Assembly (NCBI RefSeq): GCF_009755815.1
Contig: NZ_WRPK01000001.1
Location: 124,001-188,000, forward strand
Source of the DNA: Flavisphingomonas formosensis
GTDB lineage: Bacteria; Pseudomonadota; Alphaproteobacteria; Sphingomonadales; Sphingomonadaceae
Reading direction: 5' to 3'
Length of the DNA stretch: 64,000 bases
Under the pieces are notes generated by a model. The model worked only from the letters and a program-made list of their open reading frames with translations. It had not been told where the DNA came from and did no database searches. Of this stretch, positions 43,606-52,405 are shown in pieces (position 1 is the stretch's first letter; every line of letters begins with the position of its first letter). The position numbers and the translations under genes were made by a program.

Positions 43606-45299
43606 CAGGCGGGCTCTCCGGCTTTTTCGAGATAGCGTGCGCGCAGCTTGGCCTTGTCGACCTTGCCGGTGACGTTGCGCGGGAAGGGGCCGAGGTCGAA
43701 CACCACGGCGGCCGGCACCTTGTAGTCGGCGAGGCTGGCGCGGGCCAAAGCCTTCACCTCCGCCTCGCTGCGGCTGGCGCCCTCGCGCAGCGTCACCGCG
43801 GCGATGGCGCGCTCGCCCAGCCGCGTGTCGGGCACGCCGAACATCGATACCTCGACGAAGTCGGGATCCGCGCTCAGCACGCGCTCCACCTCGGCGCAGT
43901 AGATATTCTCGCCGGCGGAGATCACCATGTCCTTCTTGCGGTCGACCAGGTGGACGAAGCCCTCGGCATCGATGTAGCCGACGTCGCCGGTGCGCAGCCA
44001 TGCGCCGTCGAAAGCCGCGGCATTGGCTTCGGGCGCGTTGAAATAACCCTGCATCACCACTGCGCCGCGGACCCACAGCTCGCCGGCCGTGCCCTGCGGC
44101 AGCACGTTGCCCGCCTCGTCGCGCACCTGCAGCTCGACGATCGGCGAGCTGTCGCCGCAGGAAGAGGGCTTGAGCAGATAGGGCGCGCCCGCGATCGCCG
44201 TCACCGATCCGGACACCTCGGTCATCCCCCAGCCGGAAGATTGCGTCGCGGTCGGCAGCGCCTGGCGCACCCGGTCGATCAGGCTGCGCGGCGTCGCCTG
44301 GCCGCCGACGCCGACCGCCGTGACCGATTTCAGATGTGCCGCGGCTTCGGGGTGGTCCAGCAGGTCGCCGAGGATCAGCGGCGGGCCGGAAAGGGTGGTG
44401 ACGGCATGGCCGGAGATCAGCTCCAGGGCGGCCGCCGGGCTCCAGCGCCGCATGGTGACGAGCTGCCCGCCCGACGCGCTTGTCATGAAGAAGGCGGTGA
44501 TGCCGGAGATGTGGAACAGCGGGAAGACCAGCAGGTTGGAAACCCGCGGCATCATCGTGCGCAGCGTCTCCACCGGCACGCCGTACATCGCGGCGGCCAG
44601 CTCCACCTGCAGCGCGGTCAGATAATCCAGGTTGCGCGCCATGTTGGTGATGTTGCGCTGGGTCAGCACCGCGCCCTTCGGCCGGCCGGTGGTGCCTGAT
44701 GTGAACAGCACCATCGCGGGCGCGTCGCGATCGACGCGCACCGGCTCGGCCGCGCGTCCCTCGCCGGCCAGCGCCGCCTCGACCGGGCCGAGCGTCTCGA
44801 TCGGCGCGGCGATGCCGGCCTCGCGCATCCGCTCGGCGCGTTCCTCGTCCGCCAGGATCAGCGTGCAGGGCACGTCCGCCGCGGCCGCCGCCAGCTCCGC
44901 GCCCGCGCCGCGGCTGTTGAGCAGCACCGCCACCGCGCCCGCGCGCAGGATGGCGGTGAAGGCGACGAACCATTCCGGCCGGTTGCGCATCGCGATGCCG
45001 ATCCGGTCGCCCGCCTTCACGCCGTGCACGTCCTGCAGCCAGCCGGCCAGCCGCGTGGCAGCGCCGGCGACGTCGGCATAGGTCAGCCGGCGGTCGCCCT
45101 CGATCACCAGGTCGAGAGGGCCGAAGCGCGATTCGTTGCGCAGCAGCACGTCCACGACATTCTCGTCGCACTCGGCATAGACCTTGATGGCGTGCCCGCC
45201 GACGGTCGCCCGCTTCACCGCGAAGGGCGCGCCGTCCGCCGTCAGCGTCTCGCAGATGCGGGCATAGGCGCCCAGTACGTCGAAGGAGGCCGTGGCCAT
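43605..45299 (-). CDS. AMP-dependent acyl-CoA synthetase/ligase
   Basis: A 564-residue ANL-family ligase that activates a carboxylic acid to its CoA thioester through an acyl-adenylate. Motifs are LFTSGTTGRPKGAVLTQRN (ATP loop), GWGMTEVSG, TGDVGYIDAEGFVHLVDRKK and the catalytic-lysine region RNVTGKVDKAKL. It is the first gene of the leftward operon (ligase, amidohydrolase-like, Rieske, two acyl-CoA dehydrogenases). GGAGAG precedes the ATG. The substrate is probably a bulky acid, from context only. Confidence 0.93.
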   Translation of the reverse strand: MATASFDVLGAYARICETLTADGAPFAVKRATVGGHAIKVYAECDENVVDVLLRNESRFGPLDLVIEGDRRLTYADVAGAATRLAGWLQDVHGVKAGDRIGIAMRNRPEWFVAFTAILRAGAVAVLLNSRGAGAELAAAAADVPCTLILADEERAERMREAGIAAPIETLGPVEAALAGEGRAAEPVRVDRDAPAMVLFTSGTTGRPKGAVLTQRNITNMARNLDYLTALQVELAAAMYGVPVETLRTMMPRVSNLLVFPLFHISGITAFFMTSASGGQLVTMRRWSPAAALELISGHAVTTLSGPPLILGDLLDHPEAAAHLKSVTAVGVGGQATPRSLIDRVRQALPTATQSSGWGMTEVSGSVTAIAGAPYLLKPSSCGDSSPIVELQVRDEAGNVLPQGTAGELWVRGAVVMQGYFNAPEANAAAFDGAWLRTGDVGYIDAEGFVHLVDRKKDMVISAGENIYCAEVERVLSADPDFVEVSMFGVPDTRLGERAIAAVTLREGASRSEAEVKALARASLADYKVPAAVVFDLGPFPRNVTGKVDKAKLRARYLEKAGEPA

Positions 45300-45313
45300 G
45301 CTCTCTCCTGAAA

Positions 45314-45327
45314 TTTATAATGCGTTA
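45314..45327. promoter_or_regulatory. TATAA-TGCG-TTATA inverted repeat
   Basis: TATAATGCGTTATA lies just upstream of the CoA ligase start (45299, minus strand). It is an imperfect operator-like inverted repeat in an otherwise GC-rich gap and may also contain a -10 element. Assignment to a regulator is not possible. Confidence 0.3.
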
Positions 45328-45464
45328 TAGATCGTGCTTTCCGCATTTCGCAAGTGCGGCGGATGCACGCGCATTGTGAAACCTGATCGGCGCATGCGGC
45401 AAGCCGCCATCGCTCCCGCACAAGCCGCCGTCGTTGACGGCGCGAAGAGCCCGCTTGTAAGCCG

Positions 45465-45480
45465 CTGACAGATCTGTCAG
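45465..45480. promoter_or_regulatory. perfect 16-bp palindrome, candidate operator
   Basis: CTGACAGATCTGTCAG is a perfect palindrome 27 bp upstream of the Rieske start at 45508, in the 208-bp gap between two divergent catabolic operons. It would suit a dimeric repressor or activator. No regulator gene is adjacent; the TetR at 50812 is the nearest. Confidence 0.5.
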
Positions 45481-45507
45481 GACGCATATCGCGAGAGAGG
45501 ACGTGGC

Positions 45508-46479
45508 ATGAAGAGATTTGATTTCCCGGTGCCCTACGGCTGGTTCTACATCGCCGAATCGGCCGATCTCGCCCCCGGCGAGATCCGCCAGGTCCGCCGC
45601 TTCGGCCGCGATCTGATCCTCTGGCGCGGCACCGAGGGCGCCGCCCATCTGCAGGACGCCTACTGCCCCCATCTCGGCGCCAACATCGCGGTCGGCGGCC
45701 GGGTCGTCGGCGACACCGTCGAATGCCCCTTCCACCGCTGGTCGTTCAACGGCGACGGCTCGGTCGCCGCGATCCCCTATGCCAGCAAGCTCAACCCCTA
45801 TGCCTGCCTCACCACCTATCCGGTGCAGGAGCTCTATGGCTTCGTCATGGGCTGGTATCACCCCGCTGGCGTCGCCCCCTTCTTCGATCTCCCCCGCGTG
45901 CCGGAACTGGACGAGAGCGACGCCTATGTCGGCCCGCTGGTCGAGGCACACATGATCCGCACCTGCCTGCAGGAGATGGCGGAGAACACGGTGGACGGCG
46001 CCCACTTCCAGTCGGTCCACGGCCACCCCGGCGCCGCCGCCTATGACGGCATCCGCTTCGAAGGTCCCTATATGCGGATGGACTCGACCCAGCTCTTCCC
46101 GTCCTCGCGCGGGCCGGTGGAAGGGACGCTGTCGAGCGAGAGCTGGGGCTATGGCTTCGGCATCGTGCGCTACGAAACGGTGATCGGCATCTGCATGCTC
46201 ACCGTCAACGCGCCGGTCGAGGCGGACGTGACCGAGCAGCTGTTCCGCGTCTACTGGCGCAATCCCGAGCGCAACGAGCAGATCGACCGCATCGGCCACG
46301 CCTTCGCCAAGGAAGTGAACCGCCAGCTCCGCCAGGACCAGCCGATCTGGGAAGCCAAGATCTACCGCGACAAGCCGTATCTGTGCGACGGCGACGGCCC
46401 GTTCCTCAAGTTCCGCCGCTGGGCGAAGCAATTCTACGTCGATACGCCCTCCCGGGTGCATGAGGGCGTGGCGGCGTGA
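45508..46479 (+). CDS. Rieske non-heme iron oxygenase
   Basis: A 323-residue oxygenase component. The [2Fe-2S] ligands are in CPHLGANIAVGG and CPFHRW with x17 spacing, and the iron site is ENTVDGAHFQSVH. The short N terminus places it near KshA- and DdmC-like oxygenases. GAGAGAGGACGTGGC precedes the ATG. It begins the rightward operon of thiolase-like, DUF35, hydrolase and deacylase genes, after a 166-bp gap that carries a repeat. Confidence 0.92.
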   Translation: MKRFDFPVPYGWFYIAESADLAPGEIRQVRRFGRDLILWRGTEGAAHLQDAYCPHLGANIAVGGRVVGDTVECPFHRWSFNGDGSVAAIPYASKLNPYACLTTYPVQELYGFVMGWYHPAGVAPFFDLPRVPELDESDAYVGPLVEAHMIRTCLQEMAENTVDGAHFQSVHGHPGAAAYDGIRFEGPYMRMDSTQLFPSSRGPVEGTLSSESWGYGFGIVRYETVIGICMLTVNAPVEADVTEQLFRVYWRNPERNEQIDRIGHAFAKEVNRQLRQDQPIWEAKIYRDKPYLCDGDGPFLKFRRWAKQFYVDTPSRVHEGVAA

Positions 46480-46506
46480 TTCCAGCGCAAGGATTGATGG
46501 CCCTTC

Positions 46507-46620
46507 CCGTTCGGTTCGAACGAAGTCGAGAACTGCCTTCGAGCGAAGTCGAGAAGGGGCATGCTCGGCAACCCTCGGCTTCGCTCGGGCCGGGTTCTCG
46601 ACTGCGCTCGAACCGAACGG
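46507..46620. repeat. inverted repeat with CCGTTCGGTTCGAACGAAGT arms
   Basis: Arms CCGTTCGGTTCGAAC and its near complement CTCGAACCGAACGG, plus internal GTCGAGAAC/GTTCTCGAC, form a large hairpin between the Rieske and thiolase-like genes. It lies only 25 bp before the thiolase-like start. Confidence 0.75.
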
Positions 46621-46645
46621 AAATTGTGCACGACGGATTGCTCGC

Positions 46646-47854
46646 GTGAGTCTCGACTGGGGCTGGGCGACGCCGCTCGAATCGATTGCGGGGCAGGTCG
46701 CCATCGCCGGGGTCGGCGAGGCGCCGGCCTCCGAGCGCTCGGATCGCAGCGCGCTCGACATGGCCGGCGCCGCCATCGAAGCGGCGATCGCCGACGCCGG
46801 CCTGACGCCCGCCGACATAGACGGCCTGATGATCCAGAAGGGCATGGCCGGCCAATATTCCGCCGCCGCCTTCCACGCCCGCTTCGGCACCCGCCAGGAT
46901 CTCTGGGTGTCCGAAGCGGGCGGCGCGATGACCTGGGCCGGCACTGCGCCCTACGCCGCCGCCGCCGCGCTACGCACCGGCCGCGCGCGCCACATCCTCA
47001 ACGTCTTCGCGATCGACTGGGCCTCGCAGAAGGCGGCGGGCACCGGCGGCCCGGGCGACTATCATGCCGGAGAGCGGATGAAGGCCGGCTATGAGCTGCC
47101 CTTTGGCTATTATCCGCAGCCGGTCTATTTCGCGGGCGTCGCGCGCCGCCACATGCACGAATATGGCACCACCGAGGCGCAGCTCGGCGCGATCGCGGTC
47201 GCGCAGCGCGTCCATGCCAACGGCCATCCCGGCGCGGTGATGCGCGAGAAGCCGCTGACGCTCGATCAGTATCTCGCCCGGCCGATGCTGGTCGATCCGC
47301 TGCGCATGGAGGATTTCTGCCTGATTTCCGACGGCGCGGCCGCCTATCTGATGACCACGCCCGAGCGCGCCAGCGATCTGGCGAAGCCGCCGGTGATCGT
47401 GCAGGGCGTCGGCGAGGGTGTTTCGCGCGCAGGCACCTATTTCAGTCAGCAGGGCGATTTCACCGCGACGCCGCAGCGCTTCGCCGCTCCCGCCGCCTTC
47501 GCCATGGCGGGCCTTTCGCCGGCGGATGTCGACGTGCTCGCCGTCTATGATCCCTTCACCATCGTCGCCCTGATGCAGATCGAGGATATGGGTTTCTGCG
47601 CCAAGGGCGAGGGCGGCGGCTTCGTCGCGGGCGACCGGCTCAGCCACGCCCGCGGCCGCGCGAAGGGCGGCCTGCCGTTCAACACCCATGGCGGCCTGCT
47701 CAGCCATGCCTATCTGCTCGGTATCGCCCATGTCGTCGAGCTTGTCCGGCAGCTGCGTGGCGAGGCGGCGAACCAGGTCGCGGACGCGCGCGTCGCCGCC
47801 TATGGCGGCTTCACTGGCGGCGATGCCTCGACCCTGCTGATGGTGTGCGCATGA
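46646..47854 (+). CDS. thiolase-superfamily protein (SCP2/Ltp2-like), probably an aldolase
   Basis: A 402-residue thiolase-fold protein. The usual nucleophilic CASG motif is replaced by SEAGGAM (residues near 86), and the C-terminal GGLPFNTHGGLLSHAYLLG motif is kept. Proteins of this type that pair with DUF35 include the steroid side-chain retro-aldolase Ltp2. The GTG at 46646 is the best start; the frame upstream reads through a palindromic repeat. Its end overlaps the DUF35 gene by 4 bp (ATGA), which supports a complex. Confidence 0.85.
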   Translation: MSLDWGWATPLESIAGQVAIAGVGEAPASERSDRSALDMAGAAIEAAIADAGLTPADIDGLMIQKGMAGQYSAAAFHARFGTRQDLWVSEAGGAMTWAGTAPYAAAAALRTGRARHILNVFAIDWASQKAAGTGGPGDYHAGERMKAGYELPFGYYPQPVYFAGVARRHMHEYGTTEAQLGAIAVAQRVHANGHPGAVMREKPLTLDQYLARPMLVDPLRMEDFCLISDGAAAYLMTTPERASDLAKPPVIVQGVGEGVSRAGTYFSQQGDFTATPQRFAAPAAFAMAGLSPADVDVLAVYDPFTIVALMQIEDMGFCAKGEGGGFVAGDRLSHARGRAKGGLPFNTHGGLLSHAYLLGIAHVVELVRQLRGEAANQVADARVAAYGGFTGGDASTLLMVCA

Positions 47855-48273
47855 CCGCCGGTTTCCCGCTTCCCGACACGACCGATCCGCGTCTCGCGCC
47901 TTTCTGGGAGGCAGCGGCGCAGGGCGAGCTCCGCCTGCCGCGCCGTGTCCACGGCACCGGGTTCGACTGGTATCCGAGCGGTGCCGAGGTCGAATGGGTG
48001 CGCCTGCCCGGCACCGGCCGGCTCTTCACCTGGTCGGTGGTCGAACGCCCGCTTCATTCCGGCTACGCCGGCATCACACCCTATGTCTCCGCGCTGGTCG
48101 AGCTGGACGGCGCTCCTGGCGTTCGCCTCGTCACCCGCCTGCTCGAGGCGCCCGACCGGCTGACGATCGGCGCGCCGGTCATCGTCCGTTTCACCGATCT
48201 CGGCACGCCCGGCCCGGAAACGGCCGTAATCGCGCCGCTGTTCGTGTTACACTGCGTCAAAGACAAAAGCTGA
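47851..48273 (+). CDS. DUF35 OB-fold protein without zinc-ribbon cysteines
   Basis: A 140-residue DUF35 (ChsH2 C-terminal/Ltp2 partner-like) protein: LAPFWEAAAQGELRLPR at the start, FDWYPSG, and an OB-fold core VVERPLHSGYAGITPYVSAL. The four cysteines of the usual rubredoxin-like zinc ribbon are absent; the only cysteine is near the C terminus (LHCVKDKS). The ATG at 47851 overlaps the thiolase-like stop, a common arrangement for partners. It would help bind acyl-CoA and shape the active site of the thiolase-like protein. Confidence 0.85.
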   Translation: MTAGFPLPDTTDPRLAPFWEAAAQGELRLPRRVHGTGFDWYPSGAEVEWVRLPGTGRLFTWSVVERPLHSGYAGITPYVSALVELDGAPGVRLVTRLLEAPDRLTIGAPVIVRFTDLGTPGPETAVIAPLFVLHCVKDKS

Positions 48274-48281
48274 GAGGAACC

Positions 48282-49064
48282 ATGGCGACATTTCTTCTGG
48301 TCCACGGCATGTTCCACGGCGGCTGGTGCTGGCAGCCGCTCAAGGCCCGGCTCGAACAGGACGGGCATCGCGTGCTGGCCCCCGATCTTGCGAGCTGCGG
48401 CGCCGACTGCACGCCCGCATCGGAGGTGACGCTCGATCGCTGGGCGCGCGATATCGCCGCGCTGGCGGCGGATGCGGGTGAGCCGGTGATCCTCGTCGGC
48501 CACAGCCGCGGCGGTCTCGTCGTCAGCCAGGCGGCCGAGGTCGCCGGCCCCGAATCGGTGGCCGGCATCGTCTATCTCACCGCGCTGATGCTGCCCGACG
48601 GGGTCAGCGCGGTCGGCCTGCAGCAGCTGATGGCAGAGCAGGCGATCGAAGGGCCTTCGCTGGAGGTCCGTATCGACGAGGACGGCCTGTCGATGCTCCC
48701 GCCGCCGGATTCGGAGGATCTGTTCTTCGCCGAATGCACGGCGGAAACCCGTGCCTGGGCGGCGCCGCAGGTGAAGGCGGAGGTGATGGCGCCGCTCGCG
48801 ACGCCGGTGTCGCTCAGCCCGGACCGCTACGGTCGCATCCCGCGCGTCTATATCGAGACGACGAAGGACCGGACCGTGCCGATCGCGGCGCAGCGGGCGA
48901 TGATCGCCCAATCCCCGCCGATCGCCGTCCATTCGATGGCGACCGACCACTCGCCCCAACTCAGCCATGTCGATGCCCTGGCCGAAATTCTGAACGTCGT
49001 CGCGATCCGCGATCTTGCAGAGAGATCGGGTCGCGGCGCGCGCAATCTGGAGAATGCCCAATGA
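48282..49064 (+). CDS. alpha/beta hydrolase (esterase-like)
   Basis: A 260-residue hydrolase with LVHGMFHGGWCWQPL, the nucleophile elbow GHSRGG (residues 76-81) and the catalytic histidine in ATDHSPQLSHVD. This layout is typical of the pheophytinase/methylesterase-like (EstC, hydroxynitrile lyase) branch. GAGAGGAACC precedes the ATG at 48282, and the stop overlaps the deacylase start by 4 bp. Confidence 0.92.
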   Translation: MATFLLVHGMFHGGWCWQPLKARLEQDGHRVLAPDLASCGADCTPASEVTLDRWARDIAALAADAGEPVILVGHSRGGLVVSQAAEVAGPESVAGIVYLTALMLPDGVSAVGLQQLMAEQAIEGPSLEVRIDEDGLSMLPPPDSEDLFFAECTAETRAWAAPQVKAEVMAPLATPVSLSPDRYGRIPRVYIETTKDRTVPIAAQRAMIAQSPPIAVHSMATDHSPQLSHVDALAEILNVVAIRDLAERSGRGARNLENAQ

Positions 49065-50779
49065 CCTATGATCTCATCATTCGCGGCGGCACGATCGTCG
49101 ACGGGAGCGGCGGCGCACCGTTCGTCGGCGACGTTGCCGTCAAGGATGGGCGCATCGCCGCGGTCGGAACCGTCGCGGCCGATGCAGCCCGCGTGATCGA
49201 TGCCGCGGGATTGCTCGTCACGCCCGGCTTCGTCGACCTCCATACCCACTATGACGGCCAGGCGATCTGGTCTGATCGGCTCAATCCTTCGTCGGGCCAT
49301 GGCGTCACGACGGTCGTGATGGGCAATTGCGGCGTCGGCTTCGCACCCTGCCGTGCGGAGGACCACGACGTCCTCGTCGACGTCATGGCCGGCGTCGAGG
49401 ACATTCCCGGCGCGGTGATGGCCGAGGGCCTGCCGTGGAGTTGGGAGACTTTCCCGCAATATCTCGACGCGCTCGATTCCCGCCCGCGCGACATCGACGT
49501 CGCCGCCTTCCTCCCGCATTCGCCGTTGCGCGTCTATGTGATGGGCGAACGCGGCGTCGCGCGCGAGCCCGCGACCGAGGCGGATCGCGAGAAGATGCGG
49601 GCGCTGACCAGGGAGGCCATCGAGGCCGGCGCGCTCGGTTTCGCCTCCTCGCGCCTCTCTTATCACCGCACCGAGGGCGGAGAACTGATCCCGACGCACG
49701 ACGCGGGCGATGATGAGATCGCCGCGATTGCGCAGGGAATGGTGGATGCTGGCGGCGGCCTCTTCCAGTTTGTCCCCGAGATTCCGTCGCAGGGCTATGA
49801 ACCGGTGCTCGGCCCGCTCTTCCGTATCGCGCGCGAGGCTGGCCTGCCCGTCACCTTCACGCTCGGCACCGGCAACAGCGGTGCACCGCTATGGCCGGCC
49901 GCGATGAAGTTGGTCGAGGAGAGCAACCGGGCGGGCGGCACCGTGACCGCGCAGGTCTTCCCGCGTCCGATCGGCCTGATCATCGGCCTGGAGCTGTCGG
50001 CCAATCCGTTCGTACTCTGCCAGAGCTACAAGGCGATCGCCGATCTGCCGCTCGCCGAGCGCGTCGCCGAGATGCGCAAGCCCGAGACACGCGCGCGCAT
50101 CCTGGCGGAGGCGCCGGACGAGGGCCATCCGCTGGTGAAGATGACCCGCAATTGGGACTGGATATTCCCGCTCGCCCCGGTGCCGAACTATGAGCCCGAC
50201 GTCTCGACCAGCATCGCCGCCCGCGCGGCGGCGCGCGGCGTCTCGCCCGAGGAGGAGGCCTATGACCGCATCCTCGACGATGAAGGACATGCGATGCTGA
50301 TGGTGGCGCTCGGCAATTTCCAGGATGGGTCGCTGGATACCATCGGCACGTTGATGCGGCGGGACGATGTAGTGCTTGGTCTCGGCGACGGCGGCGCGCA
50401 TTACGGCATGATCTGCGATGCCAGCTTCCCGACCTTCCTGCTCGCCCATTGGACGCGCGATCGCGAGAGCGGCCGGCTGAGCGTGGCCGAGGCAGTGAAG
50501 GCGCTCACCGCGGATCCCGCGCGCGTCGCCGGCCTCAACGATCGCGGCCGGATCGCCCCCGGCTACAAGGCGGATCTGAACGTGATCGACTATGAAGCGC
50601 TGCGCCTCAACCGTCCGGTCATCACCCATGATCTGCCCGCGGGCGGCCGCCGCCTCGATCAGACCGCGGACGGCTATGTCGCGACGATCGTCGCGGGCGA
50701 GCTGATCAACGAGAACGGAAACCCGACCGACGCGCGTCCCGGCCGGCTGATCCGCGGTCGTCAGGCTGAGCCCGCTTAA
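49061..50779 (+). CDS. D-aminoacylase-type amidohydrolase
   Basis: A 572-residue N-acyl-D-amino acid deacylase-like amidohydrolase: IIRGGTIVDGSGGAPFVGDV, metal motif HTHYDGQ, and GRIAPGYKADLNVIDYE at the end. It is paralogous to the protein at 10658-12400. The ATG at 49061 is four bases into the stop of the hydrolase gene. It ends the rightward operon from 45508. The substrate may be a ring-opened lactam- or ester-like intermediate, which is a guess from context. Confidence 0.9.
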   Translation: MTYDLIIRGGTIVDGSGGAPFVGDVAVKDGRIAAVGTVAADAARVIDAAGLLVTPGFVDLHTHYDGQAIWSDRLNPSSGHGVTTVVMGNCGVGFAPCRAEDHDVLVDVMAGVEDIPGAVMAEGLPWSWETFPQYLDALDSRPRDIDVAAFLPHSPLRVYVMGERGVAREPATEADREKMRALTREAIEAGALGFASSRLSYHRTEGGELIPTHDAGDDEIAAIAQGMVDAGGGLFQFVPEIPSQGYEPVLGPLFRIAREAGLPVTFTLGTGNSGAPLWPAAMKLVEESNRAGGTVTAQVFPRPIGLIIGLELSANPFVLCQSYKAIADLPLAERVAEMRKPETRARILAEAPDEGHPLVKMTRNWDWIFPLAPVPNYEPDVSTSIAARAAARGVSPEEEAYDRILDDEGHAMLMVALGNFQDGSLDTIGTLMRRDDVVLGLGDGGAHYGMICDASFPTFLLAHWTRDRESGRLSVAEAVKALTADPARVAGLNDRGRIAPGYKADLNVIDYEALRLNRPVITHDLPAGGRRLDQTADGYVATIVAGELINENGNPTDARPGRLIRGRQAEPA

Positions 50780-50811
50780 TCCCTGTCATCCTCCCCGCTC
50801 CGGGGAGGATC

Positions 50812-51456
50812 TCAGTTCCTGCCCAGAACCAGCGGCACGAGGATATCGATCAGTTCGTCGCGCCGCGCGGGGCTCATCGGGTGGATGCCGACGCTGGGCG
50901 TGTGGCTGGCGGCGGCCATCGAGGCTTCGAGGAAGGGGCCGAGCGCCGTCGCGAACAGGGGCGCGCCGATCGTGATGTCGCGCAGCATGGTGCCGCGCAG
51001 CCGGGCATTGGCGGCCTGATCCTTCAGCACGAAATCGAACGCGAAGGCCGGCACGAACTCGGCGATCAGCCATTCGAGCCGGGGGCTGGCGGTCACGCCC
51101 TCGCGCAGCAGCACCTGGCCATATTCCGGTACCTCGACCAGCGCATCGATATAGGTGCGCAGCGAGGATCCGATCTTCTCCGCGTCCGGGCAGTCGACGG
51201 GCGGCATGCCGCGTCGTGCGATCGCCGCGTCGAGCTTGGCGACGATCTGCTTCATCGCCAGGCGCCACAGCTCCTCCTTGCTGCCGAAATGGTAGAGCAG
51301 CAGCGATCGCTTGGCGCCCGTGGCGGCGGTGATGTCGCGGAAACTGGTGCCGTCGAAGCCGCGCGCTGCGAACAGCCCGCCGCTTGCATCCAGCACCCGC
51401 TCGCGGTCGAAACGGATCTCGGTCACCTCCGACGCCTTAGCACTTAATTGGCGCAT
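50812..51456 (-). CDS. TetR family transcriptional regulator
   Basis: A 214-residue regulator with a canonical TetR domain (TSFRDITAATGAKRSLLLYH, residues 37-56) and a helical ligand domain. It converges on the deacylase gene and is divergent from the enoyl-CoA hydratase gene at 51617. The inverted repeat TAGAG-GTAA-CTCTA in the shared gap is a plausible operator, so it probably represses the downstream nine-gene operon. Confidence 0.92.
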   Translation of the reverse strand: MRQLSAKASEVTEIRFDRERVLDASGGLFAARGFDGTSFRDITAATGAKRSLLLYHFGSKEELWRLAMKQIVAKLDAAIARRGMPPVDCPDAEKIGSSLRTYIDALVEVPEYGQVLLREGVTASPRLEWLIAEFVPAFAFDFVLKDQAANARLRGTMLRDITIGAPLFATALGPFLEASMAAASHTPSVGIHPMSPARRDELIDILVPLVLGRN

Positions 51457-51559
51457 ACCAATGGCTGCCGAAACAGGCGGCGCTTTTCCCCTCGCCGCAA
51501 GGGCGGGAAGGCGCGGAGCACCGCTTCACGCATTTTCGACCCCTCTCCACATCTTGCAT

Positions 51560-51573
51560 TAGAGGTAACTCTA
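51560..51573. promoter_or_regulatory. candidate TetR operator TAGAGGTAACTCTA
   Basis: Arms TAGAG and CTCTA are separated by GTAA. It lies between the divergent TetR (start 51456) and the enoyl-CoA hydratase gene (start 51617), next to the AT-rich stretch TATATAGAAG that could carry the -10 box. Confidence 0.45.
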
Positions 51574-51616
51574 TATAGAAGATCGGACGAACGGGAAGCA
51601 TCCCCTGGAGAGGAAT

Positions 51617-52405
51617 TTGGACGACGTCCTGATCGAGGAACGGGATGGGCGGGTGGCCCTGCTGACGCTCAATCGGCCGGAGAGCCTCAATGCGCTCAAT
51701 CCGCCGCTGATGAAGCGTCTGCTGGAGGGGGTGCGCCGGGCGGCGGAGGACGATGCGGTCGGTTGCGTGGTGCTCACCGGTGCGGGCCGGGGCTTCTGCG
51801 CCGGCGGCGACGTGCGCGCCATCGCCAAGGCTGCGGAGGAGAAGGCGGCGGGCACGGCGCCCACCAAGGCGACGGTCGAGAATCGCACGCGCTGGCTGCG
51901 CCGCAACGTGGAGGCGGCGCGGCTGCTGCACGAGATGCCCAAGCCGACCATCGCGATGATCAATGGCGCCTGCGCGGGCGCGGGGATGAGCCTGGCGGCA
52001 GCCTGCGACTTCCGCTTCGCGGCGGCATCGGCGCGTTTCATCCCGTCCTTCACGACGCATGGCATGCCCGGCGATTATGGCGGAAGCTGGCTCTGGACGC
52101 GTATTCTCGGCACGGCCAAGGCGCGCCAGCTCTATCTCATCGAGGAAAAGCGCGACGCCGAGCAGGCGCTGGCATTCGGTCTCGTCGACCGGATTTACGA
52201 GGATGCGGAGCTGCGCACGGAAACGATGGCGCTGGCGGCACGTCTCGCCATGCTTCCGCCCACCGGCCTTGCCTATGCCAAGGCCAATCTCAACGCCGCG
52301 CCGATCGAGACGTTCAGCCAGTCGCTCGATCGGGAATCGCTGAACATGATGCTGGCGCGCAACGCGCTGATCGAAGCGCGCAAGGTCCGGGAGGCAGAGG
52401 CATGA
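51617..52405 (+). CDS. enoyl-CoA hydratase/isomerase
   Basis: A 262-residue crotonase. The oxyanion-hole segments GRGFCAGGDVRAIA and NGACAGAGMSLAAACD are present, as is TTHGMPGDYGGSW where the catalytic region lies. In this last segment the usual glutamate is not seen, so isomerase or hydrolase chemistry is possible. The TTG at 51617 follows GGAGAGG. It begins the rightward operon and overlaps the CoA ligase gene by 4 bp. Confidence 0.92.
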   Translation: MDDVLIEERDGRVALLTLNRPESLNALNPPLMKRLLEGVRRAAEDDAVGCVVLTGAGRGFCAGGDVRAIAKAAEEKAAGTAPTKATVENRTRWLRRNVEAARLLHEMPKPTIAMINGACAGAGMSLAAACDFRFAAASARFIPSFTTHGMPGDYGGSWLWTRILGTAKARQLYLIEEKRDAEQALAFGLVDRIYEDAELRTETMALAARLAMLPPTGLAYAKANLNAAPIETFSQSLDRESLNMMLARNALIEARKVREAEA

